NCBI RefSeq assembly: GCF_034387475.1
Contig: NZ_JAXCIL010000001.1
Span: 1,364,001-1,428,000 of the forward strand
Direction of reading: 5' to 3'
Length of the DNA: 64,000 nt
Source of the DNA: Pseudomonas sp. Teo4
GTDB taxonomy: Bacteria; Pseudomonadota; Gammaproteobacteria; Pseudomonadales; Pseudomonadaceae
Under the pieces are notes generated by a model, which saw nothing but the letters and a program-made list of their open reading frames with translations, did no database searches and was not told the DNA's origin. Below, piece after piece: positions 52,855 through 62,177 of this stretch (the first letter of the stretch is position 1; each line of letters begins with the position of its first letter). The position numbers were made by a program, and so were the translations under genes.

Positions 52855-54282
52855 TTAGAATAGGGGGGTTGTGCGGAACAACTCCGCAGAAATAGCGCCG
52901 GCATCGATCACGGCTTCGCTGTTTCCGTCGGGAAGCTTGCCGCCGGGGATCCAGAACTCGTTGGCGCCTGCTTCGTTCCCTGACGGAATGCGCAGGTTCA
53001 ACTGCCTTGGGTCGGGGATATCGACACGTACCAATGTATTGGTTTCCAGGAAATCGTCGGGTAGCCCAAGTGCCTTTTCAAGGGCACGTTTATCGCCGGC
53101 GGTATTGGCAAACAGCTCGCTCGCTTCATGGCCGGGCATTATGAATGATGTGCCATCCCGTTGAGCAATGCCGTATTTTTCGAGGTTGGTTTGCGTCATG
53201 AAACGTGAGGCGCCATTGTCGAACTGGGCCAGATGTTGAGCGACGTAATCGGGGTCCAGATAGGTTGTGGGGTCTGGTCTTTCCCCTTTGGCGATAGCCA
53301 GGATATCGGCTTCTGTGAAGCCTGGCTTGTACTTCGGCTTCAGCAGTTGCGCACCCTTTGCCATCGGCTGTTCAACGGCCTGCTCGACAAGCGGTTGAAG
53401 CTCTGGCTCGCTGCGCTTGAGCGGTGTCACTTCTTTGGCCTGCAACTCCGGCTGCGCCAACAGCTTCTGCTCGTTCTTCGCCAGCCATGCCGCCAACTGC
53501 CGGTTGGAAATATCCGCCTGCAGCTTGGCGCTGCGCGCGGCAATGCTGTCCATGCTGCTCATCAAGCCGGCCTTCATCTGCCCACGGGTCAGGTAGGTGA
53601 CGATGGCCGTCAGCAACAGCAGCACCAATTGCTCCTGGCCTCGGGCCAGTTGGCGGGCAGCTTGTTCGATGCGGTCCTGGCTTTGTGCCGCAGCGCCGCC
53701 GCTTGGGTCCAGACCTGCCGGCTTGAGGCCGTCTTCGGCGAACCAGGCAGTGGCCATGCCCTGTTGCAGCGTCGCAAGGCAGTTGGGCAGGCCCTGATAG
53801 AAATACTCGGCAATGGCGTGCAGCCCAAGCCCCATGAGAATCAGGTTACCCACCTGCAGGCCGATACCAGCCCCCGCTGCGGCGCCCGGCGCTGCGCCCA
53901 CACCGAAGGCGAACGCCCCCGCGACACCCCCGGCCAGCGAGCCCACGGCCACGCTGCCACCGAGGATCATCGACACTTCTTTGACCAGTTGCAGCAACAC
54001 CGGCAGGATCTGCTCGATGCCGATCGAGGACCACTTGCGCTTGAGGTTGTCCTGGATGATCGGGTAGGAGAGGGTCATGGCCTGGCGCACGTTGTCGATG
54101 CGATGGCCACCGAGGTAGCCATAGGCCTGGTTGGCGCCATTGCCGACGCGCCGGCTGAAACCGTCCCACGCGTCATGGGCGCTGTTCAGGCCGCTATCGA
54201 CGCTTTGGTTCAGTTCGCTGAATTTCTGTTCGAGGTTGCGCTCGATATCTCCCCAGCTGGGGATGTTGGCTAAAAGGTCCAT
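52855..54282 (-). CDS. Putative T6SS polymorphic effector with an unknown C-terminal toxin domain
   Basis: The product is 475 residues. Residues 1-90 are hydrophilic and helical (IPSWGDIERNLEQKFSELNQ). Residues about 92-160 are Gly/Ala-rich hydrophobic (GGSVAVGSLAGGVAGAFAFG) and a second hydrophobic stretch lies at 217-232, as in translocation domains of T6SS effectors (DUF6861-like, from memory). A Pro/Glu linker (about 285-317) leads to a C-terminal domain at 318-475 with DPDYVAQHLAQFDNGASRFM, LNLRIPSGNEAGANEFWIPG and SEAVIDAG. This C-terminal domain resembles polymorphic toxin tips, but no catalytic family can be named. There is no PAAR domain. Four small genes follow on the same strand. 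It is divergent from vgrG. Confidence 0.78.
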   Translation of the reverse strand: MDLLANIPSWGDIERNLEQKFSELNQSVDSGLNSAHDAWDGFSRRVGNGANQAYGYLGGHRIDNVRQAMTLSYPIIQDNLKRKWSSIGIEQILPVLLQLVKEVSMILGGSVAVGSLAGGVAGAFAFGVGAAPGAAAGAGIGLQVGNLILMGLGLHAIAEYFYQGLPNCLATLQQGMATAWFAEDGLKPAGLDPSGGAAAQSQDRIEQAARQLARGQEQLVLLLLTAIVTYLTRGQMKAGLMSSMDSIAARSAKLQADISNRQLAAWLAKNEQKLLAQPELQAKEVTPLKRSEPELQPLVEQAVEQPMAKGAQLLKPKYKPGFTEADILAIAKGERPDPTTYLDPDYVAQHLAQFDNGASRFMTQTNLEKYGIAQRDGTSFIMPGHEASELFANTAGDKRALEKALGLPDDFLETNTLVRVDIPDPRQLNLRIPSGNEAGANEFWIPGGKLPDGNSEAVIDAGAISAELFRTTPLF

Positions 54283-54990
54283 TTTTTACATCAAAGTCCC
54301 TGGATGAAAGCAGTGCGCTCGTGCGTTCTTCTGACCCGCATGCACTCAAGAAAGATTCCGCAGGGCACGCATTTTTCGCGTCATGGCGCGGATCATCAAT
54401 GATGGCAAATAGGCATTGCTTGCTGGCATGGCTGTGAATCTGCCGCCCGCGCCGGGCTTTGCGTGACCCGGATGAACCAGAGCGCCTGGCAACAAAATGC
54501 GAAAAAGGTGAAGCAGTCCACGTTATGAAACATTTTTCCGCCAAACCCCAGGTGGCCCTGAGGGCTATCTGGGCGTGTTGTCGCGAACGCAATACAGCGC
54601 ATTTTCAGTGTCGGGGATACACAGCCGCAAACCCTTATGTGGCAATCGATGCACGCTGATGCACAGCAGTCGGCGATGTAGGAAAAAACGCCGAGATGAT
54701 GGCTATTTGGCATTGGGCTTGAGCGCTGCAACCCACAGAGTTCGCGGGCTTGCGCGAGTTGACAGGGCAGCATTCACCGGTGTCTCCTTTGGGCCTTTCT
54801 GGCTGCCCGGCGTTCAGAAGTGTGATGCAAGTCGCATTATCGACGGCGAGCCATGGCACTTTCAGAAGTGCTTGCAGTCGCAGATTGGCGCGGGACGCGC
54901 GCGCGTGATGCGCACCAGAGCGCCCGCACGAACTGAGTTGTAGCTGAGCATCGCATGAGCGTGCTGGCCGTGCTTTCAAGGAGATACGTG
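54283..54990. other. Divergent intergenic region, effector unit and vgrG
   Basis: This 708-base gap holds promoters for two divergent units. An imperfect direct repeat (TTCAGAAGTG then TGCA then GTCGCA) occurs at 54813-54836 and again at 54861-54882, 48 bases apart. A small dyad, GCACTT-TCAG-AAGTGC, is at 54856-54871 within the second copy. A short open frame at about 54459-54659 lacks a ribosome-binding site and is not called. Confidence 0.5.
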
Positions 54991-56844
54991 ATGATCATGG
55001 ACCTGGCCTCGATGCTGCTGTCGCCGCAGAACCGCCGTCTGTTCAAGTTTCACAACCTGGCCAACCCCGAACAGCAACTGCTGCTCGAAACCTTCAAGGG
55101 CGTCGAGGCCCTGTCGCGTGCCTTCAACTACGAACTGCTGCTGGTGTGCGAAGATTCCGGTGTGCCGCTCAAGTCGATGATGGGCCAGCAGGTAAGCATC
55201 GAAATCGAACTGTCCGAAGGTGGCCCGCGCTACATCACCGGTTACCTCACACGCTTTGCCAGCATCGGCAGCGACGGTGGCATGGCCCGTTACACCGCCA
55301 CCCTCAACCCTTGGTTCTCGATGCTCAAGAACCGCTTCGACACACGGATTTTCCAGGGCAATACGGTCGAGGAAGTGGTCACCGAAGTGTTCGCCCTGTG
55401 CCCGGCGTTTTCCCGCCACGAGTTCCGCCTGACCCGCCCGCAGAAGCGCTACACCTACATCACCCAGTACCGCGAAACCGACTTCAACTTCGTCCAGCGC
55501 CTGCTGGAGGAAGAGGGCATGTTCTATTACTTCGAGCACACCGCCGAAGGCCACACCATGATCATCTGCGACGACTCCAGCACCCTCGTCGACCTGCCCG
55601 AGCAGCCGCAGATCCGCTTCCACAGCGCCTCGGTCACCGAGACCGCCGACTCCATCACCCAGTGGAGCGGTAACCGCCAGCTGCAGTCCGGCAAGATGGC
55701 CACGCAGACCTTCGACTACCGCCAGCCCAGCAACCGCCTGCCGGTGGCGATGAACAGCGTCAACAAGCAAGGCGAAGTCGAGACCTTCGAAATCTACGAC
55801 TTCCCCGGCCAGTACACCCACGGCACCTACGACGAAGGCGAAACCCTGTTGCGCCTGCGTATCGAAGCACTGGAATTGCGCGGCAAGAAATTCGAAGGCG
55901 CCAGCAACTGCCGCGCCATGAAGCCGGGCTACACCTTCGAGTTGTTGCAGCACTACGCCCACGAGCAGGGCGCCGTCGAAGACCGCCAGTTCCTGCTGAT
56001 GAGCGTGGAAAGCGAAGGCCACAACAACTACCTCAGCGGCCAGCAGGCCAGCTACTTCAACACCTTCAGTTGCGTGCGCAAGAAAATCCCGTTCCGCCCG
56101 CAGCTGAGCACACCCAAGCCGACCATCTCCGGCCCGCAGACCGCGATCATCGTCGGCCCGCCAGGCGAGGAGATCTTCACCGACGAACTGGGCCGGGTGA
56201 AGATCCAGTTCCACTGGGACCGCAACGGCAAGTACAACGACCACAGCTCATGCTGGGTGCGCGTGGCGCAATCCGGCGCCAGCGGTGGTTTCGGCAGCAT
56301 CCAGATTCCCCGGGTGGGTGACGAGGTGGTGGTGGTGTTCCTCGACGGCAACCCCGACCGCCCGTTGATCATGGGCAGCCTGTACAACAGCAGCAACACC
56401 CCACCCTGGTCGCTGCCGGCGAACAAGACCCAAAGCGGGTTCCTGACCCGCTCGATGAAGGGCGACGGCGGTACCGCGAACTTCTTCCGCTTCGAAGACA
56501 AGGCCGGCGCCGAGCAGATCATCATGCACGCCGAGCGCAACATGGACACCGAGATCGAGCTGGATGAGACCCACGATGTGGGGAACAACCGCAGGATCAC
56601 GGTGGGTGGGACGCATACCGAGGTGGTCAAGAAGGACACCTCGGTCCAGATCCAGGAGGGCTCCTACACCTTACAGGTAGACCAGAAGTTCATTCAGATC
56701 GGAGCCAACGAAAGCATCCTGCTTCAGGTGGGTACGAGCACGATCAAGATGACGCCCAACAACATCACCATCCAAGCTGAAAACATCGACATCCTCGGTA
56801 AGAACACCTTCGTCAAAGGTGACCGTGTCGACATCAACGAGTAG
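54991..56844 (+). CDS. vgrG: T6SS spike protein VgrG
   Basis: The product is 617 residues. The gp27-like part begins LLSPQNRRLFKFHNLANPEQ, the gp5 OB-fold contains IFTDELGRVKIQFHWDRNGK, and the needle region with DETHDVGNNRRITVGGTHTE follows. The C-terminus ends in a short beta-helical tail rather than a fused effector. ATG 54991 has AAGGAG seven bases before it; the frame open to 54955 does not. VgrG tops the tube and receives PAAR-bearing effectors, here the Rhs protein four genes downstream. It is first of the plus-strand unit. Confidence 0.95.
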   Translation: MIMDLASMLLSPQNRRLFKFHNLANPEQQLLLETFKGVEALSRAFNYELLLVCEDSGVPLKSMMGQQVSIEIELSEGGPRYITGYLTRFASIGSDGGMARYTATLNPWFSMLKNRFDTRIFQGNTVEEVVTEVFALCPAFSRHEFRLTRPQKRYTYITQYRETDFNFVQRLLEEEGMFYYFEHTAEGHTMIICDDSSTLVDLPEQPQIRFHSASVTETADSITQWSGNRQLQSGKMATQTFDYRQPSNRLPVAMNSVNKQGEVETFEIYDFPGQYTHGTYDEGETLLRLRIEALELRGKKFEGASNCRAMKPGYTFELLQHYAHEQGAVEDRQFLLMSVESEGHNNYLSGQQASYFNTFSCVRKKIPFRPQLSTPKPTISGPQTAIIVGPPGEEIFTDELGRVKIQFHWDRNGKYNDHSSCWVRVAQSGASGGFGSIQIPRVGDEVVVVFLDGNPDRPLIMGSLYNSSNTPPWSLPANKTQSGFLTRSMKGDGGTANFFRFEDKAGAEQIIMHAERNMDTEIELDETHDVGNNRRITVGGTHTEVVKKDTSVQIQEGSYTLQVDQKFIQIGANESILLQVGTSTIKMTPNNITIQAENIDILGKNTFVKGDRVDINE

Positions 56845-56855
56845 GGCGTTTGCAG

Positions 56856-57443
56856 ATGGCCAGAGCCAGCATCTACGACAGAATTTCTCAGAAGCGTGAG
56901 GCAGCCGAAGCATTGGCACGGCAACAGGCCGAGCAGGAGCGTGAGGCTGCCGAAGCCCAGAGTCGGATGCCAATAGCTGTTCCTGTGTTGCCTCTCAATG
57001 CACAACAAAATGCATTGCGAATTGCGGGCTTGCATCTGCAGATGCCTGAAGGCTGTGGCTTTCGCAGTATCGAAACCACCCTTGAGCTGGCCGGTTGCGA
57101 AGCCACCTTTGCGGCGCGCTACAGGCGCGCGCCAGAGGGGCTGGACCTGCCGCATGCGGTGGAGCTGTATGTGAAGAACCTGCGCGAGCGGCATGTTGAT
57201 ATGACGCTGGTTCGTCAGGGCGAGGCGTTATTGGCGGGGCACTCGGCAATCGCGGTCGATTACGTGTTCACCTCAGGCCAGGAGCGTCGGCATGGGCGCA
57301 GCGTGTGCGCAATTATCAGTAATGACGAGGGTGCGCCACGTCAATGGCTGGACGTTTCCACACAAATCAACCCTGACCAGTCGCGCATGGCTGACTGGTT
57401 GATCGAGTTCGACGCCATGCTTGCCGGAATGACCGCGCAGTAA
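56856..57443 (+). CDS. Coiled-coil protein with DcrB/DUF1795-like domain
   Basis: The product is 195 residues. An N-terminal heptad-rich coiled coil (about 10-45, KREAAEALARQQAEQEREAA) precedes a domain that looks like DcrB/DUF1795 (QNALRIAGLHLQMPEGCGFR, LPHAVELYVKNLRERHVDMT, SAIAVDYVFTSGQERRHGRS). Such domains are the Eag chaperone fold. The start is an ATG at 56856 with an AGGGCG site seven bases before it; a TTG two codons earlier is possible. It lies 11 bases after vgrG and just before a canonical Eag gene. It may bridge effector and VgrG, or be a second chaperone; this is inference. Confidence 0.72.
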   Translation: MARASIYDRISQKREAAEALARQQAEQEREAAEAQSRMPIAVPVLPLNAQQNALRIAGLHLQMPEGCGFRSIETTLELAGCEATFAARYRRAPEGLDLPHAVELYVKNLRERHVDMTLVRQGEALLAGHSAIAVDYVFTSGQERRHGRSVCAIISNDEGAPRQWLDVSTQINPDQSRMADWLIEFDAMLAGMTAQ

Positions 57444-57477
57444 GGCCATTTTCCCCGTTTTAATGGAATTTCAAACA

Positions 57478-57945
57478 ATGGATTACCAGCTTCAAGAAGG
57501 ATCTATCACGTTGCCGGACGGCTTTCAGGACCGAACGGTGAACATGTTCATTCTGGGCAACAACATTCCCGCGCCACTGAACATCACCCTTTCTCGTGAC
57601 AACCTTCTGCCCGCCGAAGATCTCCAGGCCTATGTGAACCGCCAGGTGAAACTAATCGCAGCAAAACTGCGCGGCTACACCGTTCTGGCCAAGAAACCTG
57701 CGCAGTTGTCTTCCAGTCAGTCCTTGGCCGGGGTCCAGATTGAGGGCTACTACATGAATGAAGGCCGGCCGGTGTATCAACGCCAGGCAGCCTTTGAAAT
57801 TGCCCCAGGGCGCATCCTGGTGTTCTCCACTACCAGTCAGAAAGACTTCAGTGGCGGGCAAAACGAGAGCTGGTTGCAGCTTTTGAACAGCTTCCAACCG
57901 CGCCGGGATGCCACTGCATCGACTGAAAACGACACCCAGGACTGA
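57478..57945 (+). CDS. Eag-type T6SS effector chaperone (DcrB/DUF1795)
   Basis: The product is 155 residues. It begins MDYQLQEGSITLPDGFQDRT, the standard start of the DUF1795 fold, and ends in SWLQLLNSFQPR. Eag chaperones bind the hydrophobic N-terminal helices of PAAR-Rhs effectors and load them onto VgrG. This fits the transmembrane segments at the Rhs start. ATG 57478 is preferred to 57463 because the family begins here. It is four bases upstream of the rhs ATG. Confidence 0.9.
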   Translation: MDYQLQEGSITLPDGFQDRTVNMFILGNNIPAPLNITLSRDNLLPAEDLQAYVNRQVKLIAAKLRGYTVLAKKPAQLSSSQSLAGVQIEGYYMNEGRPVYQRQAAFEIAPGRILVFSTTSQKDFSGGQNESWLQLLNSFQPRRDATASTENDTQD

Positions 57946-57949
57946 GCTT

Positions 57950-60900
57950 ATGTTTGAAGCAGCGCGTTGGGGTGACGAGGTCGAACACACCGGCGCTTTG
58001 GCCGGATTTCTTGCCGGAGCAGTGGTTGGGCTTGCGATCGCGACCGCCGCAGCCTTTACCATTTGTACTGCTGGCCTTGGCGGTTTTCTGCTTGGCGCGG
58101 CCATAGGCTTGGGCGCAGGCCTGTTACCGATGCTAGGCGAGAAATTTGGCTCAATGTTTAGTTCACCGGCAGGGCAGATACAGCTTGCCGGGTGTTCGAC
58201 CAATGTGTTCATCAACAAGCGCAATGCTGCCCACGCCGAGCTGAGCACCGCTACGTGCGACAAGCACCCACCACCAGTGCAGGTAGCTGAAGGGTCTTCG
58301 AATGTATTCATCAACGGCGTAGCTGCCGCACGCAAGGGTGACAAGCTCACCTGCGGTGCGAAGATTTCTGGTGGCTCGAACAATGTGTTCATTGGCGGGG
58401 GAACGCATCGTTATCTGCCGGTCAACGAAGAAGTTCCCGAATGGCTGCGTGTCACCGTCGACATACTGATGATCGCTGCTTCCATGGGCAGAGCGGTGCT
58501 CGCAGTTGCCCGCTTGGGACTGCAGGCGGGCCTCAAGGCTGCAGGCCCCTGCGCGCTGCAAACTGGCGCCACGATCGCCGGTAGCTATCTTGCGGGGCGC
58601 TTCATTGTAGGCCCAGCAATTGAGCGAGCGATTGGCGGCTTTACCGGCAACCCTGTAGATATGACTAACGGCCGCAAGCTGTTGGCCCATGAAACCGATT
58701 TTGTACTGCCGGGGATGATGCCAATCGAATGGGCGCGGTTCTACGCCAGCGACCTGGCGGTCGATAGCGTCTTGGGCCAGGGCTGGGTGCTGCCTTGGGA
58801 ACAAAGCCTGCGCCGTAGCGGAGGGTTCGTTTATTACACTGATAATCAGGGACGCAGTGTTCCGTTCATTGATTTGGAACCGGGCGAAAGCATCTATAAC
58901 CCCAATGAGAAAGTTCACCTGATCCGTACCGAAGGTGGGCATTATCTGCTGCAGACTTTGGATAATGTGTTTTTCTACTTCGGTGAAGTACCGGACACCA
59001 ACAGCGCCGTGCCGCTGCAGCGCCTTGAAAACGCGCTGGGCCATTATCTGCATTTCACCCGTGACAGCGATGATCGCCTGACTGATATCAGTGCGCCGGG
59101 CGGTGTGCGGGTCCACCTGCATTACGACCACCCCCTGGGGCGTTTGACCGACGTCAAACGCATCGTCGACAAGCAGGCAGTGGAAACGCTGGTACGTTAT
59201 CGCTATGACGACAACGGCCAACTGGCCGAAGTCATCAACCGTAATGGCGATTCGGTTCGTCGCTTCCAGTACGCTGAACACCTGATGGTTCGCCACAGCA
59301 ATGCCCTTGGCTTGATCTGCGAGTACCGCTGGCAGGCCCTGAACGACAAACCCCGTGTAGTCGAACATTGGACGAGCGATGGCGAGCACTACCATTTCCG
59401 CTATGACTTCGCCCAACGTACTAGCTGGGCAACCGATGTGCTGGGCCGAGAGCTTGAAATCCGCTACAACGAAGACAACCGCGTTATCGCCAGCCGAGAT
59501 TTCGGCGGCGAACGCTATGGCATCGAGTTCGATTCGTACGGCAACATCGTCGCCTTCACTTTGCCGGACGGCAATCAGCTAGGGCTCAAGTACGATGACT
59601 TCGGCAGGCTGGTTGAAGAAACCGACCCGCTGGGCCGCAAGATCAGCTACAAGCACCACCTGGCCACGCCGCTGGTGACTGAAACCCGCTTTCCAGATGG
59701 CAGCGTGTGGAAGTCCCGCTACGACGGCAAGGGCAACCTGATCGCCGAGACTGACCCGCTAGGGCACAAGACAGAGTACCTCAACGGCGAAGACGGCCTG
59801 CCGCATACCATTATTGATGCGACCTACAAGTCGAAGTACCTGTGGTGGAATGCCTATGCCCAGGTTGAGCGTTTCGAGGACTGCTCGGGCAAAAGCACCC
59901 ATTACCGCTATGACGATCGCCAGTATCTGGTGGCGGTGACCGACGCGCTGAACCAGACCACCACCCTGGAGCGCAAGCCTGACGGTGAAGTGCTGCGCAT
60001 CCAACATCCGGATGGCACTTCGGAAACCTTTAGCTACAACACCCTCGGCCAGGTGCTGAGCCATACCGATGGCAAGGGCCAGGTCACGCGTATGCAACGT
60101 ACGTCTCGCGGCTTGCCGAGCAGCCGCCAGGATGCCAAGGGGCAGCAGATTCGTTACGAGTACGACAAGGCACTGCGCCTGACCGCGCTGGTAAACGAGA
60201 ACAACGCGGCTTATCGCTTTGCTTACGATGCCTCGGACCGGCTGGCGGAAGAAGTGCGGGTCGACAACCTGACCCGACGCTTCAGCTACAACGACGGCGG
60301 ACACCTGACCCGGCTCGATGAGATCGGCTACGGCGACAATGCCGAACGGCCTGAGCGTAATACGCTGTTCGAGCGGGATGCTATTGGGCGACTCATTGCC
60401 AAGGTTAACCGAGATGGCCGGCAGGACTTCGAGTACGACGATGGCGACCGGCTGCTGAGTATCCAGCGCCAACCCACCAGTACCGCCAAGCAATTGGGCA
60501 TCACCGAAGAAAAGCTTGAGTATGCCTACGACCTGTTGGGTCGGCTGACCGAGGAAGTTACTTCCAGCGGCACACTGAAGTACGAGTACGACCCGCTCAG
60601 CAACCTGACCACCTTAACCCTGCCGGACGGCCGCAAGGTCAACCACCTGTACTACGGCAGCGGCCACCTGCACCAGCTCAACCTCGACGGCCAGGTCATC
60701 AGCGACATCGAGCGCGATGACCTGCACCGCGAGGTGTACCGCACGCAAGGCAAGCTGACCAGTTGCTTCGGCTACGACGCCATGGGGCGCAAGGCTTGGC
60801 AGTTTGCCTCCATCTTGCCGGCGGAAAAGCTCTCGCAGATCCAGAACACGGGTATTCAGCCGGAACTGCTGGTGCAACACGCCTACAACCCGATTCACCG

Positions 60901-62176
60901 CCGTTACCAGTACGACCCGGCCGGAGAGTTGGTACGCACGTTGGACAAATTGCGCGGCGAGATCAAATACGAATACGAAGCCAACGGCCAGTTGCGCAGT
61001 CGGGATACCGGCTCACTGATTGGCAGCGAAGAGTTCCGCTACGACGCCGCCGCCAACCGACTGGACTTCAATGCCCGGCAGTTCGACAAGGTCAAGGACA
61101 ACCGCATCAAGCAGTGGCGGGATCAGGAGTACCGCTACGACCCTTGGGGTAACCTGATCGAGAAGCGCTCGGGGCACAGCAAGTTGCAGCATTTTGCCTA
61201 TGACAGTGAGAACCGGCTGGTGCGGGCGGAAACCTGGGTGGCGGGTAAGCTGGAAAGCACGGGTGCCTATCGTTACGACAGTTTAGGGCGACGGATTGCC
61301 AAGCAATCGGAGATCAAGGGCCAGGTCGAGCACAAGCGTTTCCTTTGGCAAGGGTTGCGGATGCTGCGCGAGGAAGTGCCGGGGCAGAGCACCTTGTACT
61401 TCTATGAACCGGGGAGTTATGCGCCGCTGGCGCGTGTCGATCAGGCTGAGGGGGAAGAGCGGAAGCTTTACTACTTCCATACTGACCAGATTGGTACGCC
61501 GTTGGAAATGACCGATAGTGATGGGCAGATTGTCTGGCAGGCGACGTATCGGTCGTGGGGGGAGGTAGAGCAGTTAGCTGTCAATCTCGTTGAGCAGAAC
61601 CTGCGGTTTCAGGGGCAGTATTTCGATGGTGAGACGGGGCTGCATTACAATACGTTCCGTTACTATGACCCTGAAAATGGACGGTTTGTCACACAAGATC
61701 CAATCGGGCTTTCAGGAGGGATTAATCTTTACAGTTATGCTCCGAACGCAAACCGGTGGCTTGACCCTCTTGGTTGGTGTGTAACAACAAATGTGACTCG
61801 TGGTGTGGCCGGTCAACCTTTGAAGGCAACGGCTACAATCACGAAAGGTGATTTGAAGACGGGGACTGCAACGAACGAATCGTCAAGAGCCTGGGCTCGG
61901 ATGATGGGTAATCCTGATGACGACGCAGGGCACATAATTGGTAAACTTCTCGGAGGTTCTGGTGGCAAAGATGGTGTGTTCCCCCAGCTTAAAGGAATTA
62001 ACCGAGGGCAGTTCCGTGCCTTTGAGGCGCAAGTTGCAAGTCTAGTTAATAAGAAAGGTGCTGTAGATGTTGAACTTAACTTTATCTACGGCAATGGCGG
62101 TACTCGACCTACGTCGATAACGTATGATGTGTATCGTAAGGGTGAGCGGGTTCTCGAAGGTATTTTTGGAAACTGA
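57950..62176 (+). CDS. PAAR-Rhs effector with a DNA/RNA non-specific endonuclease tip
   Basis: The product is 1408 residues. Two hydrophobic helices (about 16-38, 43-62) and a third region (167-190) flank the PAAR domain (72-152, three STNVFIN/SNVFIN repeats). The Rhs shell (about 235-1275) has many YD repeats, such as RYDDRQYLVAVTD, and ends with the core motif GRFVTQDPIGLSGGINLYSY then LDPLGW. The tip (about 1276-1408) has DDDAGHIIGKLLGG at 1323-1336 and INRGQFRAF, matching the Endonuclease_NS_2-type D-G-H nuclease family. The tip and the next gene are AT-richer than the shell, a mark of tip exchange. The architecture matches P. putida Tke2; nuclease activity is inferred. Confidence 0.92.
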   Translation: MFEAARWGDEVEHTGALAGFLAGAVVGLAIATAAAFTICTAGLGGFLLGAAIGLGAGLLPMLGEKFGSMFSSPAGQIQLAGCSTNVFINKRNAAHAELSTATCDKHPPPVQVAEGSSNVFINGVAAARKGDKLTCGAKISGGSNNVFIGGGTHRYLPVNEEVPEWLRVTVDILMIAASMGRAVLAVARLGLQAGLKAAGPCALQTGATIAGSYLAGRFIVGPAIERAIGGFTGNPVDMTNGRKLLAHETDFVLPGMMPIEWARFYASDLAVDSVLGQGWVLPWEQSLRRSGGFVYYTDNQGRSVPFIDLEPGESIYNPNEKVHLIRTEGGHYLLQTLDNVFFYFGEVPDTNSAVPLQRLENALGHYLHFTRDSDDRLTDISAPGGVRVHLHYDHPLGRLTDVKRIVDKQAVETLVRYRYDDNGQLAEVINRNGDSVRRFQYAEHLMVRHSNALGLICEYRWQALNDKPRVVEHWTSDGEHYHFRYDFAQRTSWATDVLGRELEIRYNEDNRVIASRDFGGERYGIEFDSYGNIVAFTLPDGNQLGLKYDDFGRLVEETDPLGRKISYKHHLATPLVTETRFPDGSVWKSRYDGKGNLIAETDPLGHKTEYLNGEDGLPHTIIDATYKSKYLWWNAYAQVERFEDCSGKSTHYRYDDRQYLVAVTDALNQTTTLERKPDGEVLRIQHPDGTSETFSYNTLGQVLSHTDGKGQVTRMQRTSRGLPSSRQDAKGQQIRYEYDKALRLTALVNENNAAYRFAYDASDRLAEEVRVDNLTRRFSYNDGGHLTRLDEIGYGDNAERPERNTLFERDAIGRLIAKVNRDGRQDFEYDDGDRLLSIQRQPTSTAKQLGITEEKLEYAYDLLGRLTEEVTSSGTLKYEYDPLSNLTTLTLPDGRKVNHLYYGSGHLHQLNLDGQVISDIERDDLHREVYRTQGKLTSCFGYDAMGRKAWQFASILPAEKLSQIQNTGIQPELLVQHAYNPIHRRYQYDPAGELVRTLDKLRGEIKYEYEANGQLRSRDTGSLIGSEEFRYDAAANRLDFNARQFDKVKDNRIKQWRDQEYRYDPWGNLIEKRSGHSKLQHFAYDSENRLVRAETWVAGKLESTGAYRYDSLGRRIAKQSEIKGQVEHKRFLWQGLRMLREEVPGQSTLYFYEPGSYAPLARVDQAEGEERKLYYFHTDQIGTPLEMTDSDGQIVWQATYRSWGEVEQLAVNLVEQNLRFQGQYFDGETGLHYNTFRYYDPENGRFVTQDPIGLSGGINLYSYAPNANRWLDPLGWCVTTNVTRGVAGQPLKATATITKGDLKTGTATNESSRAWARMMGNPDDDAGHIIGKLLGGSGGKDGVFPQLKGINRGQFRAFEAQVASLVNKKGAVDVELNFIYGNGGTRPTSITYDVYRKGERVLEGIFGN
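60368..61338 (+). repeat. Internal rhs core segment duplicated at 62619-63588
   Basis: This is the donor-side copy of the roughly 970-base direct repeat described above (971 against 970 bases). Such repeats can recombine to swap the tip and immunity gene that lie between them (61339-62618). Confidence 0.85.
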
Positions 62177-62177
62177 T

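Noticed and set aside
51925..54282. Pairing of the Tsi6-like protein with the adjacent effector
   Set aside because: The effector C-terminus lacks the Tse6 toxin sequence as I remember it and has no PAAR domain. The gene right after the effector is the better cognate candidate.
54459..54659. A 66-codon open frame in the vgrG upstream region
   Set aside because: It has no ribosome-binding site, no family match and lies in a gap expected to hold promoters.
54710..54735. A sigma-54-like sequence (TGGCATTGGGCTTGAG) upstream of vgrG
   Set aside because: The -12 element reads GA instead of GC, and no enhancer or regulator gene is linked. The match is not good enough to call.
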